From assembly GCF_023008405.1 (NCBI RefSeq), contig NZ_CP095376.1:768001-832000 (forward strand): a stretch of DNA of 64,000 nt, written 5' to 3'. Source of the stretch: Amycolatopsis sp. FBCC-B4732 (lineage in GTDB: Bacteria > Actinomycetota > Actinomycetes > Mycobacteriales > Pseudonocardiaceae). The first letter of the stretch is position 1. Each line of letters opens with the position of its first letter. The notes below the pieces were generated by a model that saw only the letters and a program-made list of their open reading frames with translations, made no database searches and was not told where the DNA came from. Below, piece after piece: positions 26,101 to 37,745 of this stretch. The position numbers and the translations under genes were made by a program.

Positions 26101-29055
26101 GGGATGGGCCGCGAGCTGTACGACCGGTTCCCGGTGTACGCCGACGCGTTCGACGCCGTGTGCGCGGAGTTCGACGGCCTGCTCGACGCGTCCCTGCGCG
26201 AGATCGTCTTCGACGGCGGCGACCGCCTCGACCGGACCGGCTACACGCAGCCCGCGCTGTTCGCCGTCGAGGTCGCGCTCCACCGGCTCGTGACGGCGTG
26301 GGGCGTGCGCCCGGACTTCGTCGCCGGGCACTCGATCGGTGAACTGGTCGCGGCGCACGTCGCCGGAGTGCTTTCGCTCGAAGACGCCTGCCGGCTGGTG
26401 GCCGCGCGAGCGTCGCTGATGCAGGCGCTGCCGTCCGGCGGGGCGATGGTCTCCATCGCCGCACCGGAGCCGGCCATCACCCTGACCGACGGGGTCTCGA
26501 TCGCGGCGGTCAACGGCCCCGAGTCGGTGGTGATCTCCGGCGAGGAGGCCGCGGTCCTGGACATCGCCGCGGAGTTCGCCGCGCGGGGCGTCAAGACCAA
26601 GCGGCTCAACACGAGCCACGCCTTCCACTCCCCGCTGATGGACCCGATGCTGGAGGACTTCCGCGCCGTCGCCGAACGGCTCACCTACCACCCCGCGGTG
26701 ATACCGGTGATCTCGAATGTGAGCGGTGCTCTCGCCGAGCCGTTCACGGCGGACTACTGGGTGCGGCACGTCCGCGAGGCGGTCCGGTTCGCCGATGGCA
26801 TCTCGACGCTGCGGGCTGCCGGTGCCGACGTGTTCCTGGAGCTGGGCCCGGACGCCGTGCTCAGCGCCATGGTCGGCAGCCCGGCGGCGGTCCCGGCGCT
26901 GCGGCGTGACCGCGGCGAAGAGAGAGCACTGCTCACGGCGTTGAGCACTATTCATGTCCATGGCGTGGACGTCGACTGGGCCGCGTTCTACCCGCCGGCC
27001 CGCACGGCGGACCTGCCCACCTACCCCTTCCAGCGGCAGCGCTTCTGGCCCGAACCCGCCCCCGCGGCGCCCGTGTCCGGAGCGGACGCCGAGTTCTGGC
27101 GGGCCGTCGAAGGCGAAGACCTGGAGTCGCTCGGCGAGCTGCTCGGCCTCGACGGCGACCAGCGCGAGGCCATCGGCTCCGCGCTCCCGGCGTTGTCCGG
27201 CTGGCGGCGGGAGTCCCGGGTGGACTCCCCGGCCGACGGGTGGCGCTACCGCGTCGTCTGGCGCAAACTGCGCGAAACCGGGGCCGCGGTCTCCGGCGAC
27301 TGGCTGTTCGTCCTCCCGGAAACCCTCGACGACGCCGGCGCCGTGACCGCGGTGGCGGGTGCCTTCGCGACGTCGGGGGCGCGGCCCCTGGTCGTCCGGG
27401 TCCCCGAAGACGCCGATCGCATCACCGTCGCCAAGCTGGTCGAGGCCAAGCTGGCGGAAGAGGGCGCCACCCCGGCCGGCGCGCTGTCGCTGCTGGCCTT
27501 CGCGGCCGGCACCCCGGGCTCGGCCGTGGCGGGCGGGCTCCCGCAGACCCTCGCGCTGGTGCAGGGCCTCGGCGACGCGGGTGTCACCGCGCCGCTGTGG
27601 TGCGCCACCCGCGGCGCGATCGCCACCCAGGACAGCGAACCCGTCGCGGACCCGGCCCAGGCCCAGTTCTGGGGCTTCGGCCGGACGGTCGCGATGGAGC
27701 ACCCGAACCGCTGGGGCGGCCTGGTCGACCTGCCGGACACCCTCGGCCCCGAGGACGGCGAGCGGCTGTGCGCCGTGCTCGCGGCTGGCGGCGAGGACGA
27801 AGTCGCCGTGCGGTCCGCCGGGGTCTTCGCCCGGCGGCTCGTCCGCGACACCAGCAGCGGTCCACAGTGGACACCGAGGGGCACCGTGCTCGTCACCGGC
27901 GGGACCGGGGCGCTCGGCGGGCACGTGGCCGGCTGGCTCCTCGGTCACGGCGCCGAGCACGTCGTCCTCGCCAGCCGCCGCGGCGGTGCGGCGCCGGACG
28001 AGCGCACGACGGTCGTCGCCTGCGACATCGCCGACCGGGACGCGGTCGCGGCCCTGCTGGCCGAACACCCGGTGTCCGCGGTGGTCCACGCGGCCGGCGT
28101 CCTCGACGACGGCGTCGTCGACACCCTCACCGGCGACCGGTTCGCCGAAGTGTTGCACGCCAAGGTGACCGGCGCTCGCGTCCTCGACGAGCTGACCGGC
28201 GACCTCGACGCCTTCGTGCTGTTCTCCTCGCTCGCCGGCGCGGCCGGCGCCGCCGGGCAGGCGAACTACGCGGCCGCCAACGCCGAACTGGACGCGCTCG
28301 CCCACCGCCGTCGCGCGATGGGCCGCCCGGCCGCCTCGATCGCGTGGGGCCCGTGGGCGGGCGACGGCATGGCCGCCGAAAACGCCGACCGCATGCGGCG
28401 CGCCGGGGTCACCCCGCTGCCGCCGGCGGAAGCCGCGGCCGCGCTCGGCCGGGTCACGCGTTCCCAGGTCGTCGCCGACATCGACTGGGACACCTACCTG
28501 CCCGGCCAGGCACGCCCGCTGTACGCGGAACTGGCGCCGGCGGCCCCGGTCGCCGAAGTCCACACCGGACTGGCCGATCGCCTGACCGGGCTGTCCCCGG
28601 CCGACGCCGGCGAACTCGTCCTCGACGTCGTCCGCGAGCACGTGGCGGCGGTGCTCGGCCACGGCCGGGCGGCGGACGTCGCGCCGGACCGGGCGTTCAG
28701 CGAAACCGGCTTCACGTCGCTGACCGCCGTGGAACTGCGCAACCGCCTCGACCGCGTCACCGGGCTGAGCCTGCCGGCGACGCTCATCTTCGACTACCCG
28801 TCGCCGTCTTCACTGGCCCGGCACCTCGCCGCGGAACTGGCGGGCGACCAGCCCGCACCGCGCGGGGTCGACGGGCTGCTCGACGAGCTCGGCCGGCTCG
28901 GCGCGAGCCTGGGCGAAGCCGACCGGGCCCGGGTCGCCGAGCAGCTGCGGCTGCTCACGGCCGGCTGGGCGGGCGAACCCGCCGCCCCGAGCCTCGACAC
29001 CGCCAGCGACGAGGAGATGTTCGACCTCCTCGGCAAAGAGTTCGGCATCTCCTGA
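14128..29055 (+). CDS. Trimodular type I PKS, KS-AT-DH-ER-KR-ACP / KS-AT-KR-ACP / KS-AT-KR-ACP, visible modules V4-V6
   Basis: 4975 aa. I place the start at 14128 ([18 protein letters not shown]) rather than the in-frame ATG at 14116: GAGGT sits 5-6 bases before it and the protein then aligns with the other docking helices. V4: KS 35-451, AT 545-811, DH 880-1158 ([17 protein letters not shown]), ER 1328-1635 ([10 protein letters not shown]), KR 1645-1831 (LDD), ACP 1926-1993. V5: KS 2014-2425, AT 2521-2791, KR 3105-3291 (LDD), ACP 3376-3441. V6: KS 3465-3885, AT 3981-4255, KR 4585-4758 (LDD), ACP 4835-4898. All three ATs carry GHSIGE and HAFH, so malonyl-CoA. V4 should give CH2-CH2; V5 and V6 should give B-type alcohols. 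The V5 and V6 ACPs have GFTSL, not GFDSL. The tail [16 protein letters not shown] is a docking segment. Confidence 0.95.
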   Translation: MSEQDKLLEYLKRVTADLHQTRQRLQAAEAAEQEPIAIISLACRYPGGVASPEDLWDLVATGTDAMSGFPDDRGWDVERMYGEEGTRAVEGGFVPDAARFDPGLFGISPREALAMDPQQRLLLETSWELLERGRLDPFSLRGSRTGVFIGANASGYSSTLQSAAGSEGYLLTGEAPSVMSGRLSYTFGLEGPSVTVDTACSSSLVALHWACQALRQDECGLALAGGVTVMVSPLAFAEFSRQRGLASDGRCKSFADAADGTGWGEGVGMILLEKLSDARRNGHRILGVIRGSAVNSDGASNGLTAPNGPSQQRVIRQALANAGLSTSDVDAVEAHGTGTALGDPIEAQALLATYGQDRPADRPLWLGALKSNIGHTQSASGIAGVIKMVMALRHEILPRTLHVDAPSSEVDWSAGAVELLTEPRPWPAGDGPRRAGVSAFGVSGTNVHVIVEEAPAAEAPEPAAPSAGLLPWVLSGASDAALREQAQRLLAADPDPVDGGYSLAVTRAALARRAVVLGADREELRSGLERIEDAITGTADPDALLAVLFTGQGAQRVGMGQGLYARFPVYAEAFDAVLAHFDPALRAAFDDAALLDRTEFTQPALFAVEVALFRLVESFGVRPDFVAGHSIGEISAAHVAGVLTLADACRLVSARASLMQALPAGGAMVSIAAPESEITLTEGVSIAAVNTPDSVVISGEESAVLAIAAQFPKTKRLTVSHAFHSPLMDPMLEEFRAVAESLTYHPAAIPVISNVSGALAEPFTADYWVRHVREAVRFADGVATLKSEGARIFLELGPDGVLSAMVDGTAISALRRERDDERALLTALSTVHVHGVDVDWAEFYPGGRRVDLPCYAFQRERFWPRGGVAHGDAGSLGLGGLDHPLLGAAVSLAGHDGVVFTGRLSLETQPWLAGHALGGAVLVPGTALLELAVRAGDQVGCDLVDELTLEAPLVLPERGGVAIQVFVGPADGAGRRELTLHSRPDDGATPGQDTDTWTRHAGGLLATGAPPAAELAEWPPPGAERVPTDGLYDGLAGLGFTYGPAFHGLRTVWRRGEDTFAEVTLPEEYQPDAAAFGLHPALLDAALHPLGLAAPSDTAAAQSGATGGMPFSWSGVALHASGATALRVRLSPAGDNAVAVTVHDQSGGPVATVDSLVLRPISGAAAAPAQSGSLFRLDRTVVAAGPALDAVALGPDTFGLGLPLTANLDTDAALVFATLAAAATSVQAATHRALALVQDWLAADRPGRLVVVTRDADTDPAAAAVQGLVRSAQSEHPGRFQLLDLDGSPRPDLTTLPATEPQLAVREGKFTAPRLVRAHSGALAIPGESWRLTTAGGTLDGLTLTPEPGRELGRGEVRVAVRAAGINFRDVLIALGMYPDPAAVLGSEAAGVVTEVAPGVTGLAPGDRVMGLFTGAFGPTAVTDARLLVPVPAGWTFAEAASVPVAFVTAYYALFDLGGLEAGQSVLVHAAAGGVGMAAVQLARTKNAEVFATASPAKHDAVRALGVTNIASSRDLEFSHRFLAATEGRGVDVVLNSLTGSFVDASFDLLPRGGRFLEMGKTDLRDPAARDGVAYLPFDLGDPGPDRIQEILRDLLALFGNRRLTPLPVKAWDVVRAPDAFRFISQAKHVGKNVLTVPAAPDPDSTVLVTGGTGTLGGLLARHLVTTHGVRHLLLTSRRGAAAPGAAELVAELTALGADVRVESCDVTDRAALAALLDSVPLTGIVHTAGVLDDGVVGSLTPGRLDAVVGPKVDAALNLHELTRDRDLAWFALYSSLAGVAGAAGQGNYAAANAALDALAAQRREQGLPGVSLAWGQWAEASGMTGTLDDEDLSRIARSGIGALGTEEALALFDAAQVAGAGSVVPVRVDLAALRAQAEHLPTLWHSLVRVRTRRAAGPVPGVEGLAAKLAGLSADDVRRFLLDLVRTHVAAVLGHDGAEAVEPAKAFKDLGFDSLTAVELRNRLTAVTGLRLPATITFDHPNPQALAALLQAELAGDAAPGTPAVVTTVVDDDPIAIVAMSCRYPGEVTSPEELWQLVETGRDALTALPADRGWDLAALDAAEGGFVHDAGGFDAEFFGISPHEALAMDPQQRLLLEISWEALERAGIDPRSLRGSSTGVFVGAAHQAYGSGVAEVAAGVEGHLLTGNATSVISGRVSYTFGFEGPAVSVDTACSSSLVALHWAVQALRRGECDLALAGGVAVMAQPGMFVEFDRQGGLSSDSRCKAFAESADGTGWGEGAGLVLLERLSDARRNGHEILAVVRGSAVNSDGASNGLTAPNGPSQQRVIRAALAGAGLAPSEVDMVEAHGTGTTLGDPIEAQALLATYGQDREEPLWLGSLKSNIGHTQAAAGVAGVIKVVMALRNGVLPQTLHVDAPSSRIDWESGAVELLTEGRRWPENGHPRRAGISSFGISGTNAHTIIEQAPEVVVAEPERPEPGVVPWLLSARDADALAAQAERLRTHVEARPSLSPVDVGHSLAHSRAALDHRMVVLGQDRAELLAALDTPVATGIARPDRRLAVLFTGQGAQRAGMGQDLYARFPVYAEAFDAVLAHFDPALRAALADAELLNRTEFTQPALFAVEVALFRLVESFGVRPDFVAGHSIGEISAAHVAGVLSLDDACRLVAARASLMQALPAGGAMVSIAAPESDIVLTEGVSIAAVNGPESVVVSGDESAVLDIAAEFAARGVKTKRLSVSHAFHSPLMDPMLEDFRAVAETLNHRSATIPVISNVSGALAEPFTADYWVRHVREAVRFADGISTLQAAGADVFLELGPDGVLSAMVPGIAIPTLRRDRDEERALLTALSTAHVHGVDVDWAPFFPGGRRVDLPTYAFRHRRYWLASEQQSGVTPGGDSGFWDVVASGKLATELELDDDVAAAVTPALSAWYRRRHQESTVDSWRYGVAWRPVTQDVPASAGHWLLVVPESRETGVVGGVAQTIIERGGRVTPVRIDPLTPREEFGERVAEALDGSEVDGVLSLLALADGGRGVAAGTATLLQLGLGGRLWCLTRGAVAAVRADRVEAPVQAQVWGLGRTAAMEYAQRWGGLIDLPAELDDRGRERLAAVLAGAEDEVALRASGVFARRLERRAATSGEIWQPRGTVLVTGGTGALGAQVARRLATGGAERLVLLSRRGPAAPGAAELESELTALGCEVEIVACDAADRAALAAVLPDDLRAVVHTAGVLDDGVIESLTPERFDAVLRAKATAAENLAALTGNLDAFVLFSSMAGAFGAAGQGSYAAANAHLDALAQQRRAAGRPAVSIAWGPWAGDGMAAGDAEARRRLRAAGVGALEPGLALDALAVEAAGDAPVAVVADLDWDVYLPGLRSVRPRPLFTGFAETTPTVEPAAAEPEGLLAGLSEEDGSRKVLDLTRTHVAAVLGYPDAAAVDAERAFSESGFTSLTAVELRNRLDAATGLSLPATLVFDHPTPVALARHLHRELLGRLPEPVEAGPARAGTDEPIALVAMGCRFPGSVATPEDLWRLVAGGVDAMTGLPEDRGWDLGALYDPEHGKSGHSYVRDGGFLDAAGEFDAAFFGISPREALAMDPQQRLLLEITWEVFERAGIDPHSVRGSRTGVFAGTNGQDYAGLLGAAGEEVGGFIGTGNAAAVVSGRLAYAFGLEGPALTVDTACSSSLVAIHLAAQALRRGECDLALAGGATVMSTPATFVEFSRQRGLASDGRCKAFAEAADGTGWGEGAGLVLLERLSDARRNGHQVLAIVRGSAVNSDGASNGLTAPNGPSQQRVIRAALADAGLSTSDVDAVEAHGTGTTLGDPIEAQALLATYGQERETPLWLGSVKSNIGHTQAAAGIAGIIKMVLAMRHGVLPQTLHVDAPSSHVDWTAGAVELLTEPTPWPETGRARRSAVSAFGVSGTNAHVVLEAGEPEPATTVESGLTLWPLSARDEHALQDQARRLRAAVADDVPAAGVGRTLATGRAALEHRAVVLGDGTGELLAGLADLDNGVRGTAGPGRLAVLFTGQGAQRAGMGRELYDRFPVYADAFDAVCAEFDGLLDASLREIVFDGGDRLDRTGYTQPALFAVEVALHRLVTAWGVRPDFVAGHSIGELVAAHVAGVLSLEDACRLVAARASLMQALPSGGAMVSIAAPEPAITLTDGVSIAAVNGPESVVISGEEAAVLDIAAEFAARGVKTKRLNTSHAFHSPLMDPMLEDFRAVAERLTYHPAVIPVISNVSGALAEPFTADYWVRHVREAVRFADGISTLRAAGADVFLELGPDAVLSAMVGSPAAVPALRRDRGEERALLTALSTIHVHGVDVDWAAFYPPARTADLPTYPFQRQRFWPEPAPAAPVSGADAEFWRAVEGEDLESLGELLGLDGDQREAIGSALPALSGWRRESRVDSPADGWRYRVVWRKLRETGAAVSGDWLFVLPETLDDAGAVTAVAGAFATSGARPLVVRVPEDADRITVAKLVEAKLAEEGATPAGALSLLAFAAGTPGSAVAGGLPQTLALVQGLGDAGVTAPLWCATRGAIATQDSEPVADPAQAQFWGFGRTVAMEHPNRWGGLVDLPDTLGPEDGERLCAVLAAGGEDEVAVRSAGVFARRLVRDTSSGPQWTPRGTVLVTGGTGALGGHVAGWLLGHGAEHVVLASRRGGAAPDERTTVVACDIADRDAVAALLAEHPVSAVVHAAGVLDDGVVDTLTGDRFAEVLHAKVTGARVLDELTGDLDAFVLFSSLAGAAGAAGQANYAAANAELDALAHRRRAMGRPAASIAWGPWAGDGMAAENADRMRRAGVTPLPPAEAAAALGRVTRSQVVADIDWDTYLPGQARPLYAELAPAAPVAEVHTGLADRLTGLSPADAGELVLDVVREHVAAVLGHGRAADVAPDRAFSETGFTSLTAVELRNRLDRVTGLSLPATLIFDYPSPSSLARHLAAELAGDQPAPRGVDGLLDELGRLGASLGEADRARVAEQLRLLTAGWAGEPAAPSLDTASDEEMFDLLGKEFGIS
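16371..16418 (+). repeat. 48-bp identical AT segment, copy 1 (V4)
   Basis: This stretch, encoding [15 protein letters not shown] in the V4 acyltransferase, is base-for-base identical in the ATs of V4, V5, V6 and V8, including rare codons such as ATA. The malonyl AT of V1 has a different sequence here. A second shared block with the rare Arg codon AGA follows at about 16588-16640. Confidence 0.9.
22311..22358 (+). repeat. 48-bp identical AT segment, copy 2 (V5)
   Basis: Identical to 16371-16418. The similarity extends downstream through the tract around 22359-22420, and the AGA-containing block recurs at about 22528-22575. Confidence 0.9.
26700..26747 (+). repeat. 48-bp identical AT segment, copy 3 (V6)
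   Basis: Identical to the V4 and V5 copies. The neighbouring segment encoding FADGIST matches the V5 copy more closely than the V4 copy, suggesting a recent V5-V6 exchange. Confidence 0.9.
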
Positions 29056-29088
29056 TCCGGCGCCCGCTACTGCATGGAGTGAACGACG

Positions 29089-32000
29089 ATGGACAACGAG
29101 GAAAAGCTCCGCTACTTCCTCAAGCGGGTCACGGCCGATCTTCAGGACACCCGCCGGCGGCTCCAGGAAGCCCAGTCGCACGAACCGATCGCGATCGTCG
29201 GCCTCGGCTGCCGGTTCCCCGGCGGTGTCCGGACCCCGGCGCAGCTGTGGGATCTGGTCGACGGCGGGCACGACGCGATCTCCGGGTTCCCGGAGGACCG
29301 CGGCTGGGAGCTGGGTTCGCTCTACGACCCGGACCCCGAGGCGCCCGGGACGTCGTACGTGCGCGAGGGCGGTTTCCTCGACGGCGTCGCGGACTTCGAC
29401 GCGGGCTTCTTCGGCATCTCCCCGCGGGAGGCGCTGGCCATGGACCCGCAGCAGCGGCTCCTGCTGGAAACGTCGTGGGAGGCCTTCGAACACGCGGGGA
29501 TCCGGCCGCCGTCCTTGAAGGGCAGCCGCACGGGTGTCTTCGTCGGCTCCAACGGCCAGGACTACGGCACCCTCATGCTCAGCGCCGCCGAGGCCCTCGA
29601 AGGGCACCTGGCCACGAGCAACGCGGCGAGTGTCCTTTCCGGACGCGTCGCGTACGCGTTCGGGCTGGAGGGACCGACGCTGACCGTCGACACGGCGTGC
29701 TCGTCGTCGCTGGTCGCACTGCACTTGGCGGTGCAGGCGCTGCGGCAGGGGGAGTGCGACCTCGCGCTCGCCGGCGGCGTGACCGTGCTGCCGACGCCGG
29801 GTTCGTTCATCGCGTTCAGCCGGCTGCGCGGCCTGGCCGCCGACGGCCGGTGCAAGGCGTTCGCCGAAGCCGCCGACGGCACCTCGTGGGGCGAGGGTAG
29901 CGGCATGGTCGTGGTGGAACGGCTTTCCGACGCGCGCCGGCACGGCCACCCGGTGCTGGCGATCGTCCGGGGTTCGGCGGTGAACTCCGACGGCGCGTCG
30001 AACGGCCTGACCGCGCCGAACGGCCCGTCGCAGCAGCGGGTCATCCGGGCCGCGCTGGCCGACGCCGGCTTGTCCACTTCGGACGTCGACGCGGTCGAGG
30101 CGCACGGCACCGGAACGACGTTGGGCGACCCGATCGAGGCCCAGGCGCTGCTCGCGACCTACGGTCAGGACCGGGAAGCGCCGCTGTGGCTGGGTTCGGT
30201 GAAGTCCAACATCGGCCACACACAAGCCGCCGCCGGGGTCGCCGGGGTCATCAAGATGGTCATGGCCCTGCGCCACGGCGTCCTCCCGCGGACCCTGCAC
30301 GTCGACGAGCTGTCGTCCCGGGTGGACTGGTCGGCCGGTGCGGTGGAGGTGCTCACCGAACGCCGTGAGTGGCCGTCGGACCGGCCGCGCCGGGCCGCGG
30401 TGTCGGCGTTCGGCATGAGCGGCACCAACGTGCACACGATCTTGGAGGAAGCGCCGGCCGAGGACCGTCCGGCCGCCGGGGCCGACGAGCCCGGGCGAGT
30501 CGTGCCCTGGGTGCTCTCGGCCCGGTCGGCCGAGGCACTGCGCGCCCAGGCCGCCGCGCTCGCCGGCGTCGACGGGCCGGTCGGCGACATCGGGCTCTCG
30601 CTGGCGACGACGCGGTCCGCGTTCGACCACCGCGCGGTGGTCGTCGGTGACCGGGACGGCCTGGCCGCCGGACTCGCCGCGCTGGCCGAAGATCTTCCCG
30701 CTCCGGCCGTCGTCAAGGGGACGGCCGCCGCGGGCAAGGTCGCGATGGTGTTCCCCGGCCAGGGTTCCCAGTGGGCCGGGATGGCCGTGGAGCTCCTGGC
30801 CGAGTCGCCGGTGTTCGCCGCCCGGATGGCCGAGTGCGCGACGGCGCTGTCGTCCTTTGTGGACTGGTCGCTGACCGGCGCCATCCGTGACTCCGCGATG
30901 CTGGAGCGGGTCGACGTCGTGCAGCCCGCGTTGTTCGCCGTGATGGTTTCGCTGGCGGAACTCTGGCGTTCCCACGGTGTCGAACCGGCCGCGGTCGTCG
31001 GGCACTCGCAGGGCGAGATCGCGGCCGCGGTCGTGTCGGGCGCCTTGTCCCTCGAGGACGGTGCTCGCGTGGTCGCGTTGCGCAGCCAGGCGATCCTGGA
31101 GCTGGCCGGGCAGGGCGGCATGGTCTCGGTCGCCGAATCCGCCGACGCGGTGACGGCCCGGATCGCGCCGTGGGGCGAGCGGCTGTCGGTCGCCGCGATC
31201 AACGGGCCCGCCGCGGTCGTCGTCTCCGGGGAACCGGCCGCGCTCGACGAACTGATGACCGCCTGCGCCGCCGACGACGTCCGCACGAAGCGGATCCCGG
31301 TGGATTACGCCTCGCATTCGCCGCAGGTGGAGCGGATCCGTGAGCGTCTCCTCGAAGTCTTGGCCCCGGTCCGGCCGGTGCGGGCCACGACCGGCTTCTT
31401 CTCGACGGTCACCGGCGACTGGCTCGACGGCACCGAACTGGACGCCGAATACTGGTACACCAACCTCCGCCGTCCGGTCCGGCTCGACACCGCCGTGACC
31501 GCCTTGACGGGCCAGGGATTCCGGACCTTCGTCGAGGCCTCGCCGCACCCCGTGCTGACCATGGCGATCGGCGACGGCGCCCTCGGCACTCTGCGTCGCG
31601 GGGAAGGCGGGCTCGCCCGGTTCCACACGTCGCTGGCCGAAGCCTGGGTGCACGGCGTCGACGTCCGCTGGGACGACGCCTTCCCCGGCGCCATGCGCAC
31701 CGAACTGCCCACGTACGCGTTCCAGCACGAACGGTACTGGCCGCGGCTGGTCGCGGTCGGCGACGCGGGCGGCCTCGGGCTGACCGCGGCGGAGCACCCG
31801 CTGCTCGGCGCCGTGGTCGGGCTCGCGGACTCGGGCGGCGCGGTGCTCACCGGCAAGCTTTCGCTGCACAGCCTGCCGTGGCTGGCCGACCACCGCGTCG
31901 GCGGCGAAGTCCTGTTGCCGGGCACGGCGTTCGTCGAACTCGCGATCCGCGCCGGCGACCAGGTCGGCCGCCGCACGCTGGACGAACTCACCCTCGAAAC

Positions 32001-35000
32001 CCCCTTGGTGCTGCCCGCCCAGGGTGGGATGCACCTCCAGGTTTCGGTGCGGGACGACGGCGAACTCGCGATCTTCTCCCGCCCGGACGAGTTCACGCCG
32101 TGGAGCCGCCACGCCACCGGCCTCCTCACCGAAGCGCCGCTTTCCCGTGAAAGCTCCGCTTCGGAGTGGCCGCCGGCGGGGGCCGAGCGCGCCGAATTGG
32201 CGGACTTCTACCCGGCCATGGCGGCGACCGGCGTCGACTACGGCCCGGCGTTCCGCGGGTTGCGTGCCGTGTGGACGCGGGGGAGCGAAGTCTTCGCCGA
32301 GGTCGAGCTGCCCGAGGCACTGCGCGCCGAGGCGGCCCGGTTCGGCCTGCACCCGGCGCTGCTCGACGCCGCCCTGCACGCCGCCGGCTTCGGCGCGTTG
32401 TCCGCGACGGGGGACGGGCCGAAGCTGCCGTTCGCCTGGAGCGGCGTCTCGCTGGCCGCGTCCGGCGCGACGGTCCTGCGCGTGACGTTGACGCCGGGGT
32501 CCGGCGACGCCGTCGCGCTGGAGCTGGCCGACGAAACCGGCGCCCCGGTCGGGACGGTCCGGTCGCTGACCCTGCGCACGCCCGCCAAGGCCGAGCCCAC
32601 CCGCGACGCGCTCTTCGAAGTCAGCTGGCCCGAGCTGCCGGTCACCGAGCTGACCAGCGAGTTCACCGTGTTCCGCGTCCCGGACGGCTCGGTGCGGGAG
32701 ACGACCACGGTGGTCCTCGCGCGGCTCCAGGAATCCCTCGCGTCCGAAGAACTGCTGGTCATCGCGACCTCGGGCGCGGTCTCGGTCGACGGCGAAGACG
32801 TGCCGAACCTCGCCGCCGCGGCCGTCACCGGCCTGGTGCGCTCGGCCCAGGCCGAGAACCCCGGCCGGTTCGTGCTGCTCGACGCCAGTGAGATCCCGGC
32901 GGAACTGCCCGTCGGGGAACCCCAGCTCGCCTTGCGCGCGGGGAAGTGGCACGTCCCGCGGCTGGCCCGCGCGTCCACTTCGGACACCACGCCCGAGTGG
33001 GGCGACGGCGCCGTGCTGATCACCGGCGCGTCCGGCCTGCTCGGCGGCTTGGTCGCCCGGCACCTCGTCACCGAGCACGGCGTCCGGGAGCTGCTTCTGT
33101 TGTCCCGCCGCGGTTCCCTCCCGGAACTCGTTGCCGAGCTGGCCGGACAGGGGGCCACCGCGACCGCGATCGCCTGCGACGTCGCCGATCGTGCGCAGCT
33201 GGCGGCGGTCCTCGCCGAGCACCGTGTTTCGGCGGTCGTGCACGCGGCCGGCGTCCTCGACGACGGCGTCGTCGAATCCCTTACGCCGGAACGCCTGGAC
33301 GCGGTGCTGCGGCCCAAGGCCGACGCGGCCCTCAACCTCCACGAACTCACGTCGGGGCTGTCCGCCTTCGTCTTGTTCTCCTCCTTCGCCGCCACCATGG
33401 GCGGCGCGGGGCAGGCCAACTACGCGGCCGCGAACGCCTACCTCGACGCGCTCGCCCAGCACCGCCGGGCCCACGGCCTGCCCGCGGTCGCACTGGCGTG
33501 GGGACTCTGGGCCGAGGCCAGTTCGATGACCGGGCACCTCGCCGAGGGCGACCTGCAGCGCATGGCGGTCGCGGGCATGACCCCGCTGGACAGCGCTTTC
33601 GGACTGGCGCTGTTCGACCGGGCGGTCGCCGCGGACCGCGCCGTGCTCGCGCCGGTCCGGCTGGAACTCGCCGCTTTGCGCCGCCGGCCGGTGACGCCCG
33701 CGCTGCTCCACGGCCTGTTGCCGCCCCTGCGCCGTCAAGCCGCGGCGGCGGTCGCGAAGTCGTCGTTCGCCGACCGGCTCGCCGGGCTCGGCGCGGACGA
33801 CCGGACCCGCCAGGTCCTCGAACTCGTCCGCGGCCTGGTCGCGGGCGTGCTCGGGTACGCCTCGGCCGCCGCCGTCGAGCCCGCGCGGGCGTTCAAGGAA
33901 CTCGGGTTCGACTCGCTGACCGCGCTGGAACTGCGCAACCGGCTCGCCGCCGAAACCGGCCTGCGGTTGCCGGCCACGCTCGTCTTCGACCACCCGAACC
34001 CGCAGGCGCTCACCAAGTACGTCGTCGAGCGGGTGTCCGGGGAGACGGCGCAGGTCGTGGTGCGGGAGCGCCGGGTGGACGGCGACCCGATCGTCGTCGT
34101 CGGCATCGGCTGCCGTTACCCGGGCGGTGTCCGGGGCCCCGACGACCTGTGGGACCTGGTCGCCGCGGGCCGCGACGCGGTCGCCGGCCTGCCGGACGAC
34201 CGCGGCTGGGACCTCGACGCGCTCTACGACCCGGATCCCGACCACCCCGGCACGAGTTACGCCAAGGAAGGCGCTTTCCTCTACGACGCCGCCGACTTCG
34301 ACGCGGGCTTCTTCGGCATCTCGCCGCGGGAGGCGCTGGCCATGGACCCGCAGCAGCGGCTCCTGCTGGAGACGTCGTGGGAGGCGCTCGAACGCGCGGG
34401 GATCGACCCGGATACGCTGCGCGGCAGCCGGACCGGCGTGTTCACCGGCGTGATGTACTCCGATTACGCGTCCCGCCCGCTCGCCGTTCCCGAGGGCGTC
34501 GACGGGTTCCTCGGCACCGGCAGCTCGGCGAGCGTGGTGTCCGGTCGCATCGCCTACGCGCTCGGCCTGGAGGGCCCGGCGCTCACCGTGGACACTGCCT
34601 GCTCGTCGTCACTGGTGGCGCTGCACCTGGCGTGCCAGTCGCTGCGGCAGGGGGAGTGCGACCTCGCGCTGGCCGGCGGCGTCACGGTGCTTTCGACGCC
34701 GGGGGTGTTCATCGACTTCAGCCGCCAGCGCGGCCTCGCCGCGGACGGCCGGTGCAAGTCCTTCGCCGACGCCGCCGACGGCACCGGCTGGGGTGAAGGT
34801 GCCGGAATCCTCGCTGTGGAACGGCTTTCCGACGCCCGGCGCAACGGTCACCCGGTGCTCGCGGTGGTCCGCGGTACGGCGGTGAACTCCGACGGCGCGT
34901 CGAACGGCCTGACCGCCCCGAACGGCCCGTCGCAGCAGCGGGTGATCCGCGCCGCACTGGCCGGAGCCGGACTGCGACCGTCCGAAGTGGACGTCGTGGA

Positions 35001-37635
35001 AGGGCACGGCACCGGCACGACCCTCGGCGACCCGATCGAGGCGCAGGCGATCCTGGCGACCTACGGCCAGGACCGTTCGACGCCGTTGTGGCTGGGCTCC
35101 CTGAAGTCCAACATCGGCCACACCCAGGCGGCGGCCGGCGTCGGCGGGGTCATCAAGATGATCATGGCGATGCGTCACGGTGTCCTCCCGCCGACGCTGC
35201 ACGTGGACACGCCGTCGTCCCATGTGGACTGGACGTCGGGCGCGGTGGAGCTGCTGACCGAAGCCCGCGAGTGGACGTCCGATCGGCCGCGGCGGGCCGG
35301 GGTGTCCTCGTTCGGCGTCAGCGGGACCAACGCGCACGCGATCCTCGAGCAGGCTCCTTCCTCGCCGCCGGTGGTTTCCGAGCGCGGCGAGACGGGGTTG
35401 CTGCCGTGGGTGTTGTCCGGGCGGAGCGAAGCCGCGCTGCGGGCGCAGGCCGCTCAACTGCTGGACGTCGCCGGGCACCCGGCCGATGTCGGGTCGTCCC
35501 TGGTTTCCTCGCGGAGCCGGTTCGCGCACCGGGCGGTGGTTCACGGCATCAGTCGTGAGGAGCTTTCGGCCGGGCTGACCGCACTGGCGGACGGCCGATC
35601 GGCCCCGAACGTCGTCACCGGCCGCGAACGCCCTGGCCGCCTGGCCGCGCTGTTCACCGGCCAAGGCGCCCAGCGAGTCGGCATGGGCAGCGGTCTCTAC
35701 GCCCGCTTCCCCGCTTACGCCGAAGCTTTCGATGCCGTCCTCGCGTACCTTCCTGACGTGCGCGAAGCCTTCGACGACGCCGAGTTGCTCAACCGCACGG
35801 AGTTCACCCAGCCGGCGTTGTTCGCGGTGGAGGTGGCGCTGTTCCGCTTGGTCGAGTCCTTCGGCGTCCACCCGGATTTCGTGGCCGGTCACTCGATCGG
35901 CGAGATCTCGGCGGCCCACGTGGCCGGGGTGCTGTCCCTCGAAGACGCCTGCCGCCTGGTCACGGCCCGTGCGTCCCTGATGCAGGCCCTGCCCGCCGGC
36001 GGCGCCATGGTCTCGATCGCGGCCCCGGAGTCCGACATCGTCCTGACCGAAGGTGTGTCCATCGCCGCGGTGAACGGTCCCGAGTCGGTGGTCATTTCCG
36101 GCGACGAAGCCGCCGTCCTCGCGATCGCCGCGCAGTTCCCCAAGACCAAGCGCCTCACGGTGAGCCACGCATTCCACTCGCCGCTGATGGACCCCATGCT
36201 GGACGAGTTCCGCGCGGTCGCCGAGACGCTCACGTACCACCCGGCGGCGATACCGGTGATCTCGAATGTGAGCGGTGCTCTCGCCGAGCCGTTCACCGCC
36301 GACTACTGGGTCCGCCATGTCCGTGAGGCAGTCCGCTTCGCCGATGCCGTCCGCACCCTCGAAACCGAAGGCGTGACGACGTTCCTGGAGCTGGGTCCCG
36401 ACGGCGTACTCAGCACGATGACCAGGGAAACGCTCGGCGGGGGCTGCGTCGCGATCCCGGCGTTGCGGCGTGACCGAGACGAGGAGAGAGCACTGCTCAC
36501 AGCGTTGAGCACTGCTCACGTCCACGGTGTCGACGTCGGCTGGGCGCCGTTCTTCGCCGGTGCCGCCCGGGTCGACCTGCCCACCTATGCGTTCCAGCGC
36601 AGCCGGTACTGGCTCGACATGGTGCTGCCGGAGACAGCGGCGTCGGGGACAGCGGTGCCGGGAACGATGGCACCCGACGCGAGCGATGCGCCGGAGATCG
36701 AGCCGATCACCGGGCGCCTGGCGGACCTCCCGGCCGCCGACCGGCCCGGGTGGCTGCTCGACTGGGTCCGGGCGGAGGTCGCGGCGACGCTCGGGCACCC
36801 GTCCGTCGACGCCGTCGAACCGGAATCCGCGTTCGCCGAGCTGGGGTTCACCTCGCTCGGCGTCGTCGAGCTGCGCAACCGGATCAGCGCGGCCACCGGG
36901 CTCGAACTGCCCGCCGCGCTCGTCTGGGACTACCCGACCGTCGCCGAGCTGACCGACCACCTGCTGGCCAACGTCGCCCTGACCACGTCGGACGCCGGTG
37001 GCTCACTGGGCACCCTGCTCCGGACGGCCCGGGAAACCGGCCGCACCGCGGAGTTCCGGACGTTCCTCGCCACGGCCTCGCAGTTCCTGCCGGCGTCACC
37101 GTGGACCCCGCGGCTCCGGCGCGTGACGACGGGCGGGTCCCGGCCGCTGCTGTTCGCGGTCGGCACGCTCACCGGCTCGACGAGCTGGTGCGAAGAGGTC
37201 ACCATGCGGTTCGACGGCGTCCGCGAGGCGTGGCTGCTGCCCGCGCCCGGGTTCGACGGCGAGACCCCCGCACCGGCCGACCTGGGCGCCCTGGTCGCGA
37301 AGGCGGCCGAGGTGATCCGCGAGCAGGCGGCCGGCGAGCCGTTCGTCGTGCTCGGGTCCGGCTCGGGTGCGCTGCTCGCCGCCGCGGTGGCGGACGCGGC
37401 CGGCGCGACCGGCGTCGTGCTCGCCGACCCGGCGGAGGTCGAGTTCGACGAGCTGCCGGCGACCGTCACGGACACCGAGCTCACGACCGCCGGCGCCTAC
37501 CTGCGGCTGTTCGACGTGGCGGTCGCCGAGCCGCGGGTGCCGGCGCTGACGCTGAAGACGGGTGAGGACGTCGCCGACGCGGCCCGGCAGCTGCACGCCT
37601 GGCTGGTGGAGGAGCTGCCCGCGTCGTGCCGGTGA
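29089..37635 (+). CDS. Terminal bimodular type I PKS, KS-AT(mm)-DH-KR-ACP / KS-AT(mal)-ACP with degenerate thioesterase, visible modules V7 and V8
   Basis: 2848 aa, beginning with docking helix [19 protein letters not shown]7: KS 33-454, AT 550-831 (GHSQGE, YASH, methylmalonyl), DH 901-1164 ([17 protein letters not shown]), KR 1306-1478 ([12 protein letters not shown]), ACP 1579-1641; no ER, so an alpha-methyl enoyl unit is expected. V8: KS 1664-2086, AT 2185-2448 (GHSIGE, HAFH, malonyl), no reductive domain, ACP 2558-2621 with GFTSL, so a beta-keto thioester. Residues about 2675-2848 resemble a type I PKS thioesterase, but the nucleophile elbow reads GSGSG (2756-2760), which puts Gly where Ser is expected in GHSxG. 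The C-terminal segment that normally carries the catalytic His (PGDHF-like) is absent. The Asp-containing strand (VVLAD) remains. This is the last PKS gene of the run. Confidence 0.93.
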   Translation: MDNEEKLRYFLKRVTADLQDTRRRLQEAQSHEPIAIVGLGCRFPGGVRTPAQLWDLVDGGHDAISGFPEDRGWELGSLYDPDPEAPGTSYVREGGFLDGVADFDAGFFGISPREALAMDPQQRLLLETSWEAFEHAGIRPPSLKGSRTGVFVGSNGQDYGTLMLSAAEALEGHLATSNAASVLSGRVAYAFGLEGPTLTVDTACSSSLVALHLAVQALRQGECDLALAGGVTVLPTPGSFIAFSRLRGLAADGRCKAFAEAADGTSWGEGSGMVVVERLSDARRHGHPVLAIVRGSAVNSDGASNGLTAPNGPSQQRVIRAALADAGLSTSDVDAVEAHGTGTTLGDPIEAQALLATYGQDREAPLWLGSVKSNIGHTQAAAGVAGVIKMVMALRHGVLPRTLHVDELSSRVDWSAGAVEVLTERREWPSDRPRRAAVSAFGMSGTNVHTILEEAPAEDRPAAGADEPGRVVPWVLSARSAEALRAQAAALAGVDGPVGDIGLSLATTRSAFDHRAVVVGDRDGLAAGLAALAEDLPAPAVVKGTAAAGKVAMVFPGQGSQWAGMAVELLAESPVFAARMAECATALSSFVDWSLTGAIRDSAMLERVDVVQPALFAVMVSLAELWRSHGVEPAAVVGHSQGEIAAAVVSGALSLEDGARVVALRSQAILELAGQGGMVSVAESADAVTARIAPWGERLSVAAINGPAAVVVSGEPAALDELMTACAADDVRTKRIPVDYASHSPQVERIRERLLEVLAPVRPVRATTGFFSTVTGDWLDGTELDAEYWYTNLRRPVRLDTAVTALTGQGFRTFVEASPHPVLTMAIGDGALGTLRRGEGGLARFHTSLAEAWVHGVDVRWDDAFPGAMRTELPTYAFQHERYWPRLVAVGDAGGLGLTAAEHPLLGAVVGLADSGGAVLTGKLSLHSLPWLADHRVGGEVLLPGTAFVELAIRAGDQVGRRTLDELTLETPLVLPAQGGMHLQVSVRDDGELAIFSRPDEFTPWSRHATGLLTEAPLSRESSASEWPPAGAERAELADFYPAMAATGVDYGPAFRGLRAVWTRGSEVFAEVELPEALRAEAARFGLHPALLDAALHAAGFGALSATGDGPKLPFAWSGVSLAASGATVLRVTLTPGSGDAVALELADETGAPVGTVRSLTLRTPAKAEPTRDALFEVSWPELPVTELTSEFTVFRVPDGSVRETTTVVLARLQESLASEELLVIATSGAVSVDGEDVPNLAAAAVTGLVRSAQAENPGRFVLLDASEIPAELPVGEPQLALRAGKWHVPRLARASTSDTTPEWGDGAVLITGASGLLGGLVARHLVTEHGVRELLLLSRRGSLPELVAELAGQGATATAIACDVADRAQLAAVLAEHRVSAVVHAAGVLDDGVVESLTPERLDAVLRPKADAALNLHELTSGLSAFVLFSSFAATMGGAGQANYAAANAYLDALAQHRRAHGLPAVALAWGLWAEASSMTGHLAEGDLQRMAVAGMTPLDSAFGLALFDRAVAADRAVLAPVRLELAALRRRPVTPALLHGLLPPLRRQAAAAVAKSSFADRLAGLGADDRTRQVLELVRGLVAGVLGYASAAAVEPARAFKELGFDSLTALELRNRLAAETGLRLPATLVFDHPNPQALTKYVVERVSGETAQVVVRERRVDGDPIVVVGIGCRYPGGVRGPDDLWDLVAAGRDAVAGLPDDRGWDLDALYDPDPDHPGTSYAKEGAFLYDAADFDAGFFGISPREALAMDPQQRLLLETSWEALERAGIDPDTLRGSRTGVFTGVMYSDYASRPLAVPEGVDGFLGTGSSASVVSGRIAYALGLEGPALTVDTACSSSLVALHLACQSLRQGECDLALAGGVTVLSTPGVFIDFSRQRGLAADGRCKSFADAADGTGWGEGAGILAVERLSDARRNGHPVLAVVRGTAVNSDGASNGLTAPNGPSQQRVIRAALAGAGLRPSEVDVVEGHGTGTTLGDPIEAQAILATYGQDRSTPLWLGSLKSNIGHTQAAAGVGGVIKMIMAMRHGVLPPTLHVDTPSSHVDWTSGAVELLTEAREWTSDRPRRAGVSSFGVSGTNAHAILEQAPSSPPVVSERGETGLLPWVLSGRSEAALRAQAAQLLDVAGHPADVGSSLVSSRSRFAHRAVVHGISREELSAGLTALADGRSAPNVVTGRERPGRLAALFTGQGAQRVGMGSGLYARFPAYAEAFDAVLAYLPDVREAFDDAELLNRTEFTQPALFAVEVALFRLVESFGVHPDFVAGHSIGEISAAHVAGVLSLEDACRLVTARASLMQALPAGGAMVSIAAPESDIVLTEGVSIAAVNGPESVVISGDEAAVLAIAAQFPKTKRLTVSHAFHSPLMDPMLDEFRAVAETLTYHPAAIPVISNVSGALAEPFTADYWVRHVREAVRFADAVRTLETEGVTTFLELGPDGVLSTMTRETLGGGCVAIPALRRDRDEERALLTALSTAHVHGVDVGWAPFFAGAARVDLPTYAFQRSRYWLDMVLPETAASGTAVPGTMAPDASDAPEIEPITGRLADLPAADRPGWLLDWVRAEVAATLGHPSVDAVEPESAFAELGFTSLGVVELRNRISAATGLELPAALVWDYPTVAELTDHLLANVALTTSDAGGSLGTLLRTARETGRTAEFRTFLATASQFLPASPWTPRLRRVTTGGSRPLLFAVGTLTGSTSWCEEVTMRFDGVREAWLLPAPGFDGETPAPADLGALVAKAAEVIREQAAGEPFVVLGSGSGALLAAAVADAAGATGVVLADPAEVEFDELPATVTDTELTTAGAYLRLFDVAVAEPRVPALTLKTGEDVADAARQLHAWLVEELPASCR
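36249..36296 (+). repeat. 48-bp identical AT segment, copy 4 (V8)
   Basis: Identical to the V4-V6 copies although it lies in a different gene; the AGA block recurs at about 36484-36535. Inter-gene identity points to gene conversion or domain swapping. Confidence 0.9.
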
Positions 37636-37679
37636 CCGGGAAAATGGAGCGTCATATCTGATGTTTCATGCGCCACGTC

Positions 37680-37709
37680 TTGACGAGCAGATTGGAAGGA
37701 TCCTTAACT
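37680..37709 (+). promoter_or_regulatory. Candidate sigma-70-type promoter for the alpha-galactosidase gene
   Basis: TTGACG (37680-37685) is followed after 18 bases by TTAACT (37704-37709), about 37 bases before the ATG at 37746. An AT-rich block with ATCTGATGTTTCATG lies just upstream and may be an operator. This 110-base gap separates the PKS locus from unrelated genes; I saw no strong terminator in it. Confidence 0.4.
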
Positions 37710-37745
37710 AACCGGAGGTCGCCCTACTCACCTCCGGGAGCACGC

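Noticed and set aside
21265..28662. Very long antisense open frame (about 2465 codons) opposite the trimodular PKS
   Set aside because: It is a mirror of the extreme GC3 bias in the + strand PKS. The translation is Arg/Gly/His-rich low-complexity sequence with no domain and no ribosome binding site.
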